A DNA stretch of 63,648 bases from positions 14,277-77,924 of the forward strand of contig NW_008705613.1 in the NCBI RefSeq assembly GCF_000186865.1, read 5' to 3'. Positions 23,700 to 34,937 of this stretch are shown in pieces. The translations under genes were made by a program, and so were the position numbers. The first letter of the stretch is position 1. The number at the start of each line of letters is the position of its first letter. Under the pieces are notes generated by a model that worked only from the letters and a program-made list of their open reading frames with translations, was not told the DNA's origin and did not search any database. The DNA comes from Aureococcus anophagefferens (taxonomy: Eukaryota > Sar > Pelagophyceae > Pelagomonadales > Pelagomonadaceae).

Positions 23700-24544
23700 A
23701 GTCGGCGGGCGGTCTAGGTTCAACATCGATGTTGCAGTACAACAAACCCAGGTTGAAGTTCAAAAAACAGCAAAAGCCGGTCTGTGTCGCTAGATTTGCG
23801 TACCACCAGTCGCAGCTGCGTCGTAACGACGCTGGGAAGCGAAACATTGCTTTGGATTGACTCGATTCGCGCAAAAAACGGTCATCCATGCACTCTCGAC
23901 GAGGGCGGTCTCGAGCGGTGAGCGCGTACATGCTTTGCGTCGAGTAGAACGTCGAGGTAGTGGCGATCCATTAAATTGGAGCTAGGTTCTGGACCGAAAG
24001 GTGCTGTCCAATGCTTAAAAGCGTCCAATTTGGTGATGCGCGCGCGGACGGACCACACGCCCCGTGCGGGACTCGTTCGTCGTCTCGGGCTGCCTCCAGC
24101 GAGTCGGCGCGGCGGACTGCGGTCGCCGCGCGGCGCTCGGGCGGTCGAGCCGTCCTCACCGGTCCGGGACCCGAGCGCGGGCACAATTTGACCGGCGGCG
24201 AGCACGATCTTGCGCTGGAACACCGACAGCCTCTCAGGCGCCGATTTCAGCGAGATGCTGCCGACCGCCGATTTCGTCGCTGGAGCGGCCCGATCTCGAC
24301 ACGAACGTCGAATTAGTGGCGATGCCTTAAAACCGAGCTAGATTATGATGCTATTAACAAGTCCTAAACGGGGCTGCCCCATCGTCGACCGGCTTTGAGG
24401 CGCGCGCACGCTGTCTTCAACATGTTGTTAACTAGGAATCCTCCCTGTAGCGCAAACATCCGGTGACAGTGGAGCCAGTACAGGGCTGTGGGATGACTTG
24501 TTGCTGCTTACAGCAGTGTCATTTGGATTGGACTATAGTATCAA
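23700..24544. other. Repeat-like spacer upstream of the TRAPPC12-like gene
   Basis: GC-rich sequence with overlapping open frames on both strands and no domain. It contains two similar segments, near 23950-24010 (GTCGAGGTAGTGGCGATCC) and 24298-24340 (GTCGAATTAGTGGCGATGC). This hints at a duplicated unit of about 350 bp. It holds the presumed promoter of the next gene. Confidence 0.4.
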
Positions 24545-25453
24545 ATGAGAGTCCGCCCGGCTACAACTACACTCTCGGCAAATAGCCAGGCGTGCGACTC
24601 TAGACTGAACGAATTGCTGGGATTACAAGACATTGATACTTTTCGACGCTGGTTTCTCCATCTAACCCTTGCAAATGAGCACTTCATGGCAAATAACATG
24701 CGCCTGGCGATTTCTGAGGTTGTACACGCGCGCCGCAATGCGGTCGCAACTTTGATGGCCCTGCAAACCAGTTCTGTTGTGAGTGGACTATCTGCATTGT
24801 GTTGTGCGCATCTTGACTCTTTCGCTGGGTTTCTATTCTTACATGTTGGTAGCATCGGCAGTGCTGAAACTTCTTTTGAATGCGCCCAGAAATGGTTCTG
24901 TTTGGCCCACAATTACTTGAAGGAACACTCGTCATCGATGTTTAATTTCAGCATGACTTCGAAATCTGCCATCTCCACTACCTCCTCAACATGGCCATTT
25001 TCCCTTCCGTATAACCCCTTCATTCAAGCAGCGTTGGTGGCATTTGCTGGCGGCAGGTGTTGCTTGGCATCCAGATTATTCGATTGGGCATCAAGAGAAG
25101 TGTATCGTAACGTGACGTTCGCCTCTCCGGCTCAAGATATTTCGGCCTTAATTCCAGAGTCTGCAGATAGATGCTCAATTGTCGGCGGCCATCAGCTGTC
25201 ATCAAAATGCACCAATAATCTGGCTGTGTGCGCGCTTAACATGTGCGATCTAGAAGCCGCGGTCTGGTTACTTGAGCAGCTCGTTCGGAGCAATCCACCA
25301 TTGCATCTAGACCAGCCCGTAGCATTCAATTTGTGCACCATGTACGATTTGTCCACCGATAACACGAAGGCATTATCAAGAAAGCGCCTCTTGCAGCAGG
25401 CCGTGACGCGATATCAGCTGCCTGGTCTAGCGGCCTCCACATTTCATGTGTAG
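24545..25453 (+). CDS. TRAPPC12-like TPR protein (C-terminal part)
   Basis: A single-exon 302-residue protein matching the C-terminal TPR region of TRAPP subunit 12, which acts in vesicle tethering between ER and Golgi. Family marks are the helical repeat block around residues 30-130 and, near the end, TNNLAVCALNMCDLEAAVWL. Then come QPVAFNLCTMYDL and ALSRKRLLQQAV, the family's 'FNL.TMYEL...KK..LL..V' ending. The human subunit, as I recall it, is over 700 residues, so the N-terminal half is absent. An in-frame stop (TAG) sits 9 nt before the ATG, and upstream DNA is repeat-like. The gene is therefore naturally short, N-terminally truncated, or has an unrecognised upstream exon. Confidence 0.75.
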   Translation: MRVRPATTTLSANSQACDSRLNELLGLQDIDTFRRWFLHLTLANEHFMANNMRLAISEVVHARRNAVATLMALQTSSVVSGLSALCCAHLDSFAGFLFLHVGSIGSAETSFECAQKWFCLAHNYLKEHSSSMFNFSMTSKSAISTTSSTWPFSLPYNPFIQAALVAFAGGRCCLASRLFDWASREVYRNVTFASPAQDISALIPESADRCSIVGGHQLSSKCTNNLAVCALNMCDLEAAVWLLEQLVRSNPPLHLDQPVAFNLCTMYDLSTDNTKALSRKRLLQQAVTRYQLPGLAASTFHV

Positions 25454-27773
25454 TGCTGATCAGCAGGTTGCGGGCCTGGCATGAGTATGGAACCCTCGTC
25501 GAAAGGCCAGCAAGCCGACCCCGCGGCCGGCCGTAGCGTGCGGCCATGACTAGACCGAACCCGCCAACGCGACGAGGCCGCGCCTTACTCGAACCGTCGC
25601 GCGTGGGCAAGGGCCGGGGAGATAGGACGCTGAGGGCGCCCAGGTATCCCGCCGTCACCCTGCGACGACGAAGGTGGCGCCGCACCAGCCCGCGACGGAG
25701 GGTGATCGACAAGGTCGTCCATCTTAGTTTCGTGAGCTCCAAAGGCCGAGCGAGCCGAGACCAGACAAAAAAAAGAAATAGCGGCACGAACTTCATCGAA
25801 GGACAGCAGCACTGCAATAGCACTGAGCGAGCAGTTGATCGTTCTACAACGCGAACTAGAACAGAGGACCGCCCGCTTTATCAGCGGCTACTGAAAGGCA
25901 TGAAGCCTAGAAGTATGAAGTATATGGACATAAATGACAACCCGGCGAAAGACAGACGAGGCAGATCGGCTCAGCATGAGGATCAACTTGCCCATCCTGA
26001 AAGACTCGGACGGCAAAGCGGATCCCCAGTCCCAATGCCGCTGGCTCCGCCGGCCCCGCCGGCGCCCGTCGCACTCCCACTGTGCCCCCCTCGCACCCCC
26101 TTTGTGTCGACCACCCACCCCGCACCCCGAGGCTGCCCCGAGGCCCCTCCAAATAGGCCGGACGCGACAGCTGTGTCTCGCACCGTGGCTAGAAACCGGG
26201 GCTCGACGTAACGGCTTACCTGACCCGTTACTTACGACTTACATTCGGCCAAAACGACTTACCTGAAGGCTTACTTTAGGACTCGACGACTTACCCGGCG
26301 GCCTACCTCGGCCCGAGGCCGCGCAGGGCCCGGGACGCCGCTTCGCGGAGCGCGGCAGCAGGCTAAGGGCAGTTTAAGTCAGTCAAACCCAGCCTTTGGA
26401 TGTTACGGTCGTCGCAGGCCCAACCAGGCCAGAACAGGCGAAATCCGCGAGGTCACTTTACGCGTACGTTAACGCCCCACCGAGGCGCGTAGACGCACCC
26501 TAGACCCCCCGGAGGCGTGTGGAAGGCGCGTGCGACGGGTGGTGTACGCCAGTCGTCCTCGCCGGTCGCGGCCGCGCCGTGGTCGCGCATGGTCGTCGGG
26601 CCCGCCCGGCCGTAGGGCTGGCCGCTGCCGTAGCCCTTCGGCGCCGGGCCCCTGGGCGACCCCACGGAGGCGTAGTACAGCCTGATGGGGTCCCGCACGA
26701 CGACGTCGATGAGCTTGGCGGTGCTCGAGCTGCTCCTCGACGAGCACGCCGTAAAGGAGCCGGATGGCCGCCGCCACGGGCCCGTGTTGACGGTTGTGCT
26801 ACTCGAGCTCGGGACCACACATCATGCCAAGGGCCTCGACCGTTCTGGGCGCGGCGCCACACCCACGAGGCCGCTGCACAGCCGCGCCGCCGACGACCGT
26901 GTGCCCAGAGAGACCGTTTCCACGCCCAGAGCGGCCCGTGCAACCGTGTTCGCGGCGTCACACGATGGCCTGCGGATCGGACAGCCACGCGGCAGCTTGC
27001 GCGCGTGGCGCAGGCGCAAGACCCAGCGCTTTCGGCCACCGAGGGGCGCCGCAGCGTGTCGAGGCAGCCCGTCGTTGGAAAAAAGATGGCTAAAAATCCA
27101 TCAAGATGCCGAAGCGACGACAAACTTTGAAGAAAACCTCGCATTTTAGACGCCTGTGTCCACAATCAGCCGCCCTTGTCCACGACCCGGCGCCCGGACA
27201 CGTCCCCGGGCATTCCGGCACGAAAGGCGGCGGTACCGGGGCCGTACCACAGCTCGTCGACGGTGTATTTTATTTTATTTTTTTAATATTTTCGGCCGCG
27301 CGTGCACGCGCGCGCTTCCGCGAGGTCGTCTTACACGGCACCAAGGACGTCGAAAATGAATTCAGAGTCTCCGAAATGTATTTAGGCGTACGGGGTTCGT
27401 CCCGATTCGTCGCGGAAAGTGACATCGCGTTTTTTGGCCTGGCTGGGCCCGTGACGACCGGTTAGTACTAGTCCCGACTAACCTACTGTGCGCTTCATTT
27501 GCAAAGGATCAACTTAAAACCAACATTCCGGGCCGTTACGGCGACCAACATCACCGGAGAAGCAGCTCCATCCGTTCTCCTGACTCCTCATGAAGCCCTG
27601 CGGCCCACACACTGCCTTGTGGCGGCTTCTGGCGGCCACAAATAACTTCCGAATGAGTCAACATAGGGCTGTACACATACTAACCCACGGACGCTGAATT
27701 GAATCGCGTTGAAGCGCCGCTGCGCAAGTTATGGGCTGCGATCGGGGCCCCGAGGGCGGGTCTAGAATCGCTT
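25454..27773. other. GC-rich gene-free stretch
   Basis: Long open frames run on both strands simultaneously (for example 26500-27160), a result of high GC and few stop codons. None contains a domain or a sensible amino-acid mix. A poly-pyrimidine/CCCC tract occurs at 26040-26150. I see no gene, RNA or transposon end that I can support. Confidence 0.55.
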
Positions 27774-27846
27774 ATCCTTCGGAGTAACGGTACAGTGCGT
27801 CTCAGCGTCAATGACATCGTGCGCGCGTCGCGTTACTCCGAAGGAT
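27774..27846. repeat. 16-bp perfect inverted repeat (hairpin-forming)
   Basis: The arms are ATCCTTCGGAGTAACG at 27774-27789 and its exact reverse complement at 27831-27846, separated by 41 nt. It could be a transposon remnant end pair or a structured element. No T-run suggests a terminator, and no gene is adjacent. Confidence 0.8.
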
Positions 27847-28002
27847 CGTCGCGATCTTCACGTCGAACGGGGCAGCCCCTCGGTCGACGGTCGTTTCGTG
27901 TGGTTTGTGTACGAATTCGCCCTTCCCGGGTGGAATTGAGATGCTATTTCCGGAGGTCCGCTGCCCTTGATTGTGGGTTCGAATTTCCACGCGCGCGTGA
28001 CG

Positions 28003-28017
28003 ACGACGGCGGCGGCA

Positions 28018-28048
<31 letters not shown>

Positions 28049-28078
28049 CGGCGGCGACGACGGCGGCGACGACGACCG
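28003..28078 (+). repeat. GGC/GAC trinucleotide microsatellite
   Basis: About 75 bp of GGCGGC interrupted by GAC and CAGC units. It creates poly-Gly, poly-Arg and poly-Ala open frames on both strands that should not be read as genes. Confidence 0.9.
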
Positions 28079-28618
28079 ACCAACCCAGCCCTACTGAAGG
28101 GAATTGACTGGGGATGGTGATATACGATCCCCGATGCTGCGAGAGGTCGATAGACATCAAAATGGGGTCGAGGGGATCAAACGCGCCCCATCCCAGCCCC
28201 CGAAGGACGGTTCGAGTCACCACGCGACCGGCAGCACTTCGCGTCTGCGCATGTGCGTCAGGCGCACACTACCGGAGCACGAAGCTGCTGGGATCGTTGC
28301 ATAATTCCGCACTATCGCGTGGTTGGGGGCTATAAAGACGCTCGAACCATAGCTTCGTCTTAAAAGGTTCTCGTTCCGTCCGCGGGTTAGTATGAGCTGT
28401 ATGTTCAACTTGCACTTCAACATGGGATCGGGCAGGGCGCTTCAGCCACTTCTTTGCTCTAGGATTGTTGGAATAGATCAGAAGTGCACGCGGAAGCTTT
28501 ATTCCAACGGATTTGCACGCGTTTTGTGATCCACTAATCGAATTTTGTTGATCCGTATTACGAAGCGCACCGTGACAGTAGGTTAGTCGGGACCCAAGTA
28601 GAAACCATATGCACTAAA

Positions 28619-28690
28619 AAAAATAAGCCGCACCACCCCGGTCCCCGGGGAAGTGGCGAGCTGGGAGAGAACCACCAGCCGTAAATGCAA
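28619..28690 (-). repeat. Dispersed repeat, family A (fragment)
   Basis: Reverse-complement copy of the middle of the family (compare 13560-13695): AAATAAGCCGCACCACCCCG, then AGTGGCGAGCTGGGAGAGAA and CCACCAGC, then GTAAATGCAATTTC. Confidence 0.75.
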
Positions 28691-28812
28691 TTTCTGGCAA
28701 AGCCTTACTGAGTGCACCGTCATGATGCGATTCTTAGTAATCATGGTGCCATCGGCAGCCGGGTTAAAGACCGGAGTTTAAATTTACAACCCAAATTTAC
28801 GCCCCTACAATT

Positions 28813-28832
28813 GGGGGGGGGGGGGGGGGGGG
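28813..28832 (+). repeat. Homopolymer of 20 G
   Basis: A run of exactly twenty G, with GACCGGAGTTTA-type sequence on both sides. Another exactly 20-nt G run is at 61871-61890. Either a genuine microsatellite or a capped assembly artefact. Confidence 0.9.
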
Positions 28833-29420
28833 CTTTAGACCGGAGTTTAGTGTTCACGCGCTTGGAGCACATCTTTGACATGGTAGGCCGCGCTGGTAGG
28901 CCGTAGGCCGCAGCCGGCGGCAGAACCTCACCAAGCCGAAGAAGCCCGGGCCCCATTGCGTCGGATGGAACCCCAGGGAACCCACGACGTCCCCGAAAAT
29001 AATCGGCCGGCGGCTGGAGGCTTTGCTCAGGCGCCGGGGCCGCAGGCGGTCCACGAACCAGAATACGTCGTATCTCCCACATTTGCGCCGCACCCGAGGC
29101 ACTTAAGCGCGCCCTAGAACGTGCACAAGTCGCGAACTCAGACCCGCAGCTTTCTCATGTCCGCCACTGCCGTGCCTACTCCCCAGTCCTGCGCCCGGGC
29201 CCAGCCCTACGGGCTCGGCAATATAGCACACCCGGATGTGCAGTAGCGAGGGCTTGAGTCGCCAAAAGCAAGCATAATGAAGGTAAAAAGATGGGCCTGG
29301 ATTGCCTGGTCGTAACGTCGCTTTTTTGTTGATCAAGGTTGGCGTGTGGGCCTGGACTGCTTGAATGCGTTCCAGGCGTTTCATGTCGATGGTTTGTCGA
29401 TGTTTTACCCGATTACCTGT
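28833..29420. other. Gene-free stretch
   Basis: GC-rich at first, then mixed. The segment near 28995-29080 (GGCCGGCGGCTGG ... ACGTCGTATCTCCCAC) resembles 53440-53500 and more loosely 61900-61975, so it is probably another degenerate dispersed repeat. No gene is seen. Confidence 0.45.
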
Positions 29421-31146
29421 CTAGTTTGTAGTGGCCTCCGATGATGGTTGTGCTGATTTCTCGGAATCCTTGCTCTCTGTAGGGGCTGACGGTAAACCGG
29501 GAAGGGACGGGAATGCATCTTCAGCACTGGCAAGATCAGCAGCATTAAAGCCGGTACCTTTGAGTTTGGCCTGGGGGGTTGCGTGCATAGCTGGAACAAC
29601 GTCTTTGTCATCACGATCGCGCTTCCCGTGTTGCTGCTTTGCCTCTTGAACCTTTTGCTTGTCACGGATCGATGGCATTGCGCCACGTTCCAATTCAGAG
29701 AACCACAACTTTTTCTCCGTGAGGCGTTTCACAGCATCGACAACGCCGGAAACAGTCGATGGCGGTTCAAGGCCAAGAAGAGCGAAGATCTCAATCGTTT
29801 CGGGGACCAAGAGAATCTTCTCATGAACTTTGAGACCACCCTTTTTCTTACCGCGACCCTTTTTCTTACCCGTGGCCTTGTTCAAGCTCAAGTAATCTTC
29901 TTCGTGACCTTTGGCTGCATTCTTGCCTGATAGCACAAGACCCTCGAATTCCCCCGCCGCGGTTGGCTTGTCCGCCTCGGATTTTGGATTTTGGACATCT
30001 TTGCAGTATGTGATTTCAAGATAGTTGGCCAGGTAAGAGCAAAGCTCCATCTCTTCCTCAAACGGCACACGCTTAAGTTCCTCCGCTTCGGCTTCTTTTC
30101 GCCTCTTCTCGAGTTCGGCGCGGCGGGCTTCATCCTCTGCTTTGCGAGCTTCATTGCGAACACGACGGACTTCACGCTGGTGCGCGCCTAAATGTGCAAG
30201 TGCATTAAAAACGTCACTCTGATCAATGCGCCGCAAAAGTCGCGGAATTCATTTTCAAGTACGCGAAAATCTGCCCGCAAGGACTTAATCGCGTCGACTT
30301 TAGCTTGTTTATCCTTTCGTAGGGCATCCTTATCTTTGAAGAGTGCCGGCAGCACAGCACGCCGCTCAGAATTAGCCTCGTTCAGTGTCTCAAGTATTTC
30401 TTTTTGCTCTTCAATTTTTTTCTTGAGAACATCTAGCTCAGCATTTTTCGAAGTCAGTTGCTCAGATATAGTTTGAGAGTTCTTCCGCTCCGAGGATATT
30501 GAATCGTTGTTTGCAGCAAGATGAGTCACCAACTTCTTGGATTGCTTAAGCTGATCTATCTCCTTGAGCAGGACCTTCTCTTCTTTTAGCGACATGGAAG
30601 TAGTTGACTGCCTCATCTCAAGCTCTGCGATTCGTTTATCAATCTCGTCAGGTGATGTGTATTTGAGCTCCGCTCGAAGAGATCGACCAGCCTAGTAATG
30701 CACGCGTGATCATTCTCGTAGCTTGAAATATGGCCACACTGAAATGACCGTTATTTTCGAATCTAGCGAAGCCTTAGCGGACTTCTGCAGGGCGGCTATC
30801 TCAGCACGATCACGCATTATGGTGTCTTTCCTTTCACGTAATGATTTCATAGTTGTGCGTGCCTCACGAAGCTCTTCTGACTGATCACCGCCCGAACTCT
30901 TGGCTTCCGCGATCTTTGCATCAACCTCCGAGAGTCGCTCATTGAAATCCTGCACTTCGTCATTCAGGGCCACAATCTTTGCGTCGAACTCACTCTTGTT
31001 AGGACCTATGCTCGGGGTAATGTGTGTTCCGTCGTGCGTAGACGCCACGGCATGCGAGCTATTGGTTTGGATATTGCCGCATCGGGGGATGCAGCGTCGG
31101 CGCTATGGACATCGATTTCCCTGCTGGGGTTCGACTCCTCTGCCAT
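29421..31146 (-). CDS. BFR1 / proton-pump-interactor-like coiled-coil protein
   Basis: A cytoplasmic coiled-coil protein of the family that includes yeast Bfr1 (mRNP/ribosome associated) and plant PPI proteins. Exons 31056-31146, 30749-31005, 30235-30691 and 29421-30187 sum to 1572 nt (523 residues) and close in frame. Key signatures are LRAELKYTSPDEIDKRIAEL, EEKVLLKEIDQLKQSKK and EFRDFC...QREVRRVRNE. The C-terminal block is PFEEEMELCSYLANYLE, with Lys-rich GKKKGRGKKKGG and AUG codon 1 in MAEESNPS. Intron 30692-30748 (57 bp) is GT-AG. Intron 30188-30234 (47 bp) needs a GC donor to join FC to AHQREV. Intron 31006-31055 (50 bp) is read as GC-AG, but a 38-bp GT alternative also keeps frame. The role in RNA binding is inferred from the family only. 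Confidence 0.82.
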
Positions 31147-31439
31147 AGATGAGCGATTTTGAGCGAGCAAAGACAGTGAGACCCCTTGAAGATCGGTGAA
31201 TATAAATATATCCAATTTCGCGAAGTCACACCGCTGTGAAGTTAAATCATGCGACTCAGGAGGAAGATTCTCCTGTATCTGCCCCACTGTGCTTATTCTC
31301 CCTTTTCTCCCTACCTTGCAGTCTCATATCTTCATGAGACTGAGGTCCCCACTTTAGTATGGGGGTCCTTCCTCCTTTTCCCAATTTCCTTCCCTTTCTC
31401 TCTTTCTATTCCACTTTAAGACAGTATAGAGTAACCCTC
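31147..31439. other. Short intergenic stretch
   Basis: This holds the presumed 5' UTR of the BFR1-like gene and a pyrimidine-rich tract (31280-31425). The tract leads into the dispersed repeat at 31440. No gene is seen. Confidence 0.4.
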
Positions 31440-31535
31440 TCCTGTTGGGAATCAGGGCTGCTCAGCAGCCCCATCTCACTTTTCCATTTTCAGTCTAAGT
31501 CAGGAACACTGCCATTTCCCCTCAAGGGTTATGGG
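31440..31535 (+). repeat. Dispersed repeat, family E
   Basis: It contains CTGTTGGGAATCAGGGCTGC, CCCCATCTCACTTTTCCA and GGAACACTGCCATTTCCCCT. The second half recurs at 32068-32122, and the whole block at 39518-39602. The two nearby copies flank the repeat-associated gene at 31671, so they may mark the limits of one element. Confidence 0.8.
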
Positions 31536-31670
31536 CCCACAGCGTTAATCCTGACCCAAGACTCTTTACCTTCGTTACATGGTAGATTAGCTAATTACGG
31601 CGGAACTTTGGAAAATTCGCTTAACAGGCTAACACTTTAAGGATCTCTTCTCGTAACAGAAATATGGGGG

Positions 31671-32210
31671 ATGCAGATCAAGGGGGTAGACGTAACCCTG
31701 CACGTGCCGCAAGGGCTCCTCGACCGCAAGAACCCGAAGGAGATGAACCACCCGAAGACCAACCAGGTGAAACACCGAGCTATGAGGGACTGGCCTAATG
31801 CCGATCTATGCCATATACTGGCCTTCTACCTCACTGCAGAGGACAAGATTAAGATATTTTCTCCACGGAATGTATCCCACCACTTGAACATGGAAGATCT
31901 GTTACAGGAAACTATCGATCAAATAGGCAAACATGTCACTGAAGCGGCATGGGAACGCGCAAACGGAGATAAATCCACTTTCATGCACAAGATGATTAAG
32001 GCAGCGGAAGGCCTTGGTCAATGGTTCAACAATTCAGTGGACAAGAAGTCACCAGAGTCGATGCGAAACTTCTCACTTTTCCATTTTCAGTCTAAGTCAG
32101 GAACACTGCCATTTCCCCTCAAGTGCGATTTCCTGACCGGAACCGGCGACTGCGCGCAAAAAGTCATCGAAAATGTGAATACCATCGACCCTGCTTTGAT
32201 ACGGCCATAA
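31671..32210 (+). CDS. Repeat-associated protein of unknown family (copy 2)
   Basis: From ATG 31671. The conserved core reads LAFYLTAEDKIKIFSPRNVS, then IDQIGKHVTEAAWERANGDK and FMHKMIKAAEGLGQWF. It is the paralogue of the gene on the minus strand at 21778-22657. The C-terminal tail from about residue 132 is translated from the inserted family-E repeat, so the end is probably not original. The N-terminal frame is doubtful: a second frame starting at 31664 gives a Gly/Pro/Glu-rich peptide. No known domain; I suspect a protein carried by an unclassified mobile element. Confidence 0.45.
   Translation: MQIKGVDVTLHVPQGLLDRKNPKEMNHPKTNQVKHRAMRDWPNADLCHILAFYLTAEDKIKIFSPRNVSHHLNMEDLLQETIDQIGKHVTEAAWERANGDKSTFMHKMIKAAEGLGQWFNNSVDKKSPESMRNFSLFHFQSKSGTLPFPLKCDFLTGTGDCAQKVIENVNTIDPALIRP
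32068..32122 (+). repeat. Dispersed repeat, family E (partial copy)
   Basis: Near-identical to about 31476-31530 (TCTCACTTTTCCATTTTCAG ... CATTTCCCCTCAAG), in direct orientation about 590 bp away. Confidence 0.85.
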
Positions 32211-32379
32211 CCCAAAGTTGGCCATGATTTCAGCCCGCGGACCCCCGCGACACCTCGCCCGCGTGCGGGGTCGATGGTAGAGGCCAGCTAGGGATATTTA
32301 CTCCGCAATGCTGAGTCTGCCTTGTGCTGGCTATGCTATGCTGTGTTGAGTAATAGCATACTCGGATTCTAACAGCCAG

Positions 32380-34539
32380 TCATGTCGGCTTTACTGGGGC
32401 AAACGCGGCGCTTTGGTCTAAACGTCCCAGTCGTTCGATGGGGAGGCCTTGATATTGGCCGTTTCGCTGATGGTGGAAATTGCCGTTGCGGCTGGCGTTC
32501 GCACATCGACGAAGATCTAGGTCGAGCGAGTGTGTTTCACCGCCTCTGGTTGCAGAGGCACGATGCTGGACACTTGCCAGAAAGCGAGTTGTTCGCTCAT
32601 CACCCTTAGCCCACTCTGGGTAATTTAGCGTAAAGTTCAAAAAGCTCTTCTCCAGTTTGCCACCTTCGGTTGGCTTTACTCCTTCAATGGGCGAACCATA
32701 CTTGACGTTACCATAAGTGTCAAAGTCAAAAAGGGAGTGACCAAGGACTGATCCAAGTCCGTCGACATCCACGGTATTGTCGCGCACAAATTGCAGGATG
32801 CTGGATGCAGATGAAGACAAGGAGAAGCAAAGGATGAGAGGTGCAAAAAAAACTGACATTACTTCGTCGAAAAACAGCCATGCTTTGTACTGGAATGCTC
32901 GCGAGAAGGCATCGTGAACATCTTGAGTGTGTGCTTTGCCACGCCACTCTGCGGGGAAGCAGTGTGTGTGATCCGCAATATGTTGCATGATGCATTCTGC
33001 AGTATCGTGCTTATTTGAACTGTTCCGGTAACTTTCCTTGGAAGCTTCGTCTATTTCATTTACACGAGGAGCAGCTAGAAGGCAGCTATATGATTCTCCA
33101 TCGTCATTAGACGGAACAAATGCACGAGCAATTGCAAATGCAGCAGAGGCAACTCCTGCATACCAAATGAGGTTTCGGTCACCTAGCTTTATGTAAAGGA
33201 GGATTGAGTCACCGCCATCCAGAGCGGCGGCAAGGGCGAGGAGGACTGCAACAAGTGCGCCGCTAACGAAAGCGACGCAGCGCGCTAGCGTAGCGACCAC
33301 AGGGCGCGGGAATAGGCTAACGTATGCATTAGCCGGTTTGCGACTTGCAGCAAGTCGTGTTTCGAAGACGTGGGGCAGCTCGTTCAGCTCCCGGAAGGAC
33401 CATTGCGCAACAGGTGACCATTCACGCGGACCGAGATAATGCTTCTTGTCGTGCCACTCTTGCGCGTGAAGGAGGAAGAAGTGCATGGTCATGAATACCG
33501 CGACAAACGGCACGAGTGCCACGTGGACCAGTCCTGCCCTGACAAAGCGGCGCCTCAATGCCATTTCGTTTTCCAAAAAGGCCCGACGCACGACAAAACG
33601 TCGTGAAAATATGTGATCCAAGAGGCACGAGTGAATTGACCACTCGAGAGTCTTCGTCAGTCGAGCCCGTGCTGCGATTGTGTCTAGTGACGAAACGCGA
33701 CCTGTGAACAATGTTGGCAGAGGTAGCGTCAAATCGAGGGTATTTGCATTGAGCATTGCCTGGATGTTATCGCAGATTAATCATCAAATTTGAGGTATGA
33801 GACTCGGTGGCACCGTGTGATACAATAAGATAATTCTCTTTCCGCATAATGCGACACGCAATATCATGCGCCGTGATCATGGTGCTCTTATTCAAGCTAC
33901 CAGTTCCTGGCGTGCTCCCGTGCGGAAGCATCTCTATGTCCCCAAAATTCAGGCTTCTACCAGCCGCACCGCCAGCAGTCTGGAAGGCTTTCCAAGGTGC
34001 GCGGCCTCGCTTTTGCAAATCTCCAAGCTGTAGCACAACTTCATTCCACCTGAGAGTTCGAAGCTCTCGGCTGGAGATCTCAAGTTCCAGTTCATAGAAA
34101 CGCCCGATTTCCCATGCCTCTCGGAGCGAAAACCATGTCGCCCCGCAGCTCCAGAGCCAATATGATCCGAACACTCCAACATATGCGAGCGTCAACATGT
34201 CGAGCCCATATCTTGCAGGGTCCGCCAAAAATGATCTCCGAACATAATTTACTAGCAAGCTACATGAGTCCTCGTCCCTGCACTGACATAGGGCTGCCCA
34301 GTCGACAAAGGCAAATAAGAACCTAAGAATGTTGCCTCCTTGACAGTATCGCGTAGTTTGAGGGTGACAAACGTGGAGAAAATGATCGTGAACGCGAGTG
34401 TGAAAACATGGACTATGCCGGATACGAGCACAGTTGCAAAACCCTTATGGTGCCAGTATCGATAAACGTTCGTAAACCAGACGTCCAAATCTTCCACGAA
34501 GACAATATCACTTTCCTCCTGTAGTAGACCGAATTCCAT
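32380..34539 (-). CDS. ATG9: Autophagy protein ATG9 (multispanning scramblase)
   Basis: The membrane protein of the autophagy initiation machinery; ATG9 proteins scramble lipids in Golgi-derived vesicles. Exons 34373-34539, 33824-34322 and 32380-33759 sum to 2046 nt (681 residues) and close in frame. The N-terminal EDLDVWFTNVYRYWHHKGF is the ATG9 signature entering the first span. It is followed by FSTFLFAFVDWAAL across the first junction, RFYELELEISSRELRTLRW, RIMRKENYLIAMLN across the second, and the hallmark WSFRELNELPHVFETRL. Hydrophobic spans match the family, and the C-terminal domain contains FDTYGNVKYGSP and KLEKSFLNFTLNYPEW. Introns of 50 and 64 bp are GT-AG. It is shorter than animal and plant ATG9 (which exceed 800 residues) because the cytosolic tails are short. 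Membrane-core motifs look intact. Confidence 0.95.
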
Positions 34540-34554
34540 TAGGGAATCGTCGCT

Positions 34555-34672
34555 GCTATTTGGGCCGGTCGCGAAATTATACCGTGAATGAACGGTTTGA
34601 GCGGCCCAAGATTGAGCGGACCGTATAAAATAAACTGCGAGCTATCCAATCGTGAACGGTCGGACCAATAGC
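34555..34672 (+). mobile_element. MITE-like inverted-repeat element, family F (copy 1)
   Basis: About 118 bp starting TATTTGGGCCGGTCGCGAAA and ending with ACGGTCGGACCAATA, so the ends are imperfectly inverted. The interior (ATGAACGGTTTGAGCGG, AAGATTGAGCGGACCGTATA) is roughly 85% alike to the reverse complement of 39671-39798. It lies between the divergent starts of ATG9 and the coiled-coil gene at 34938. Confidence 0.7.
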
Positions 34673-34937
34673 AGCGTCGGCCCGATTCACGCGAGATACT
34701 TCGATATCACAGTCCGCCACTCAACCGGTGACCGTGACTATAGCAGGGTTAGAAAGTATCAAGGAAGGGAAGGAAGTCCGATGGCGGCTCCGTACCAGCG
34801 GGCCGCTAGGTCAGTGGGGTTCTCCCTATCCCCCTGAGCTGACCACCGAAACCCCGGCTTAGGGGCCGAGATCTAGATCGCGATCTCAAGTTGCACGAGA
34901 GTTATAAATTTAAAAATCTTAGAACGCTATTAACGCC

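Noticed and set aside
26453..27165. Several frames of 100-220 codons in GC-rich DNA
   Set aside because: Open simultaneously on both strands with no domain, no plausible start context and shuffled composition.
27808..28223. Poly-Arg, poly-Ala and poly-Gly frames
   Set aside because: Products of the GGC trinucleotide repeat.
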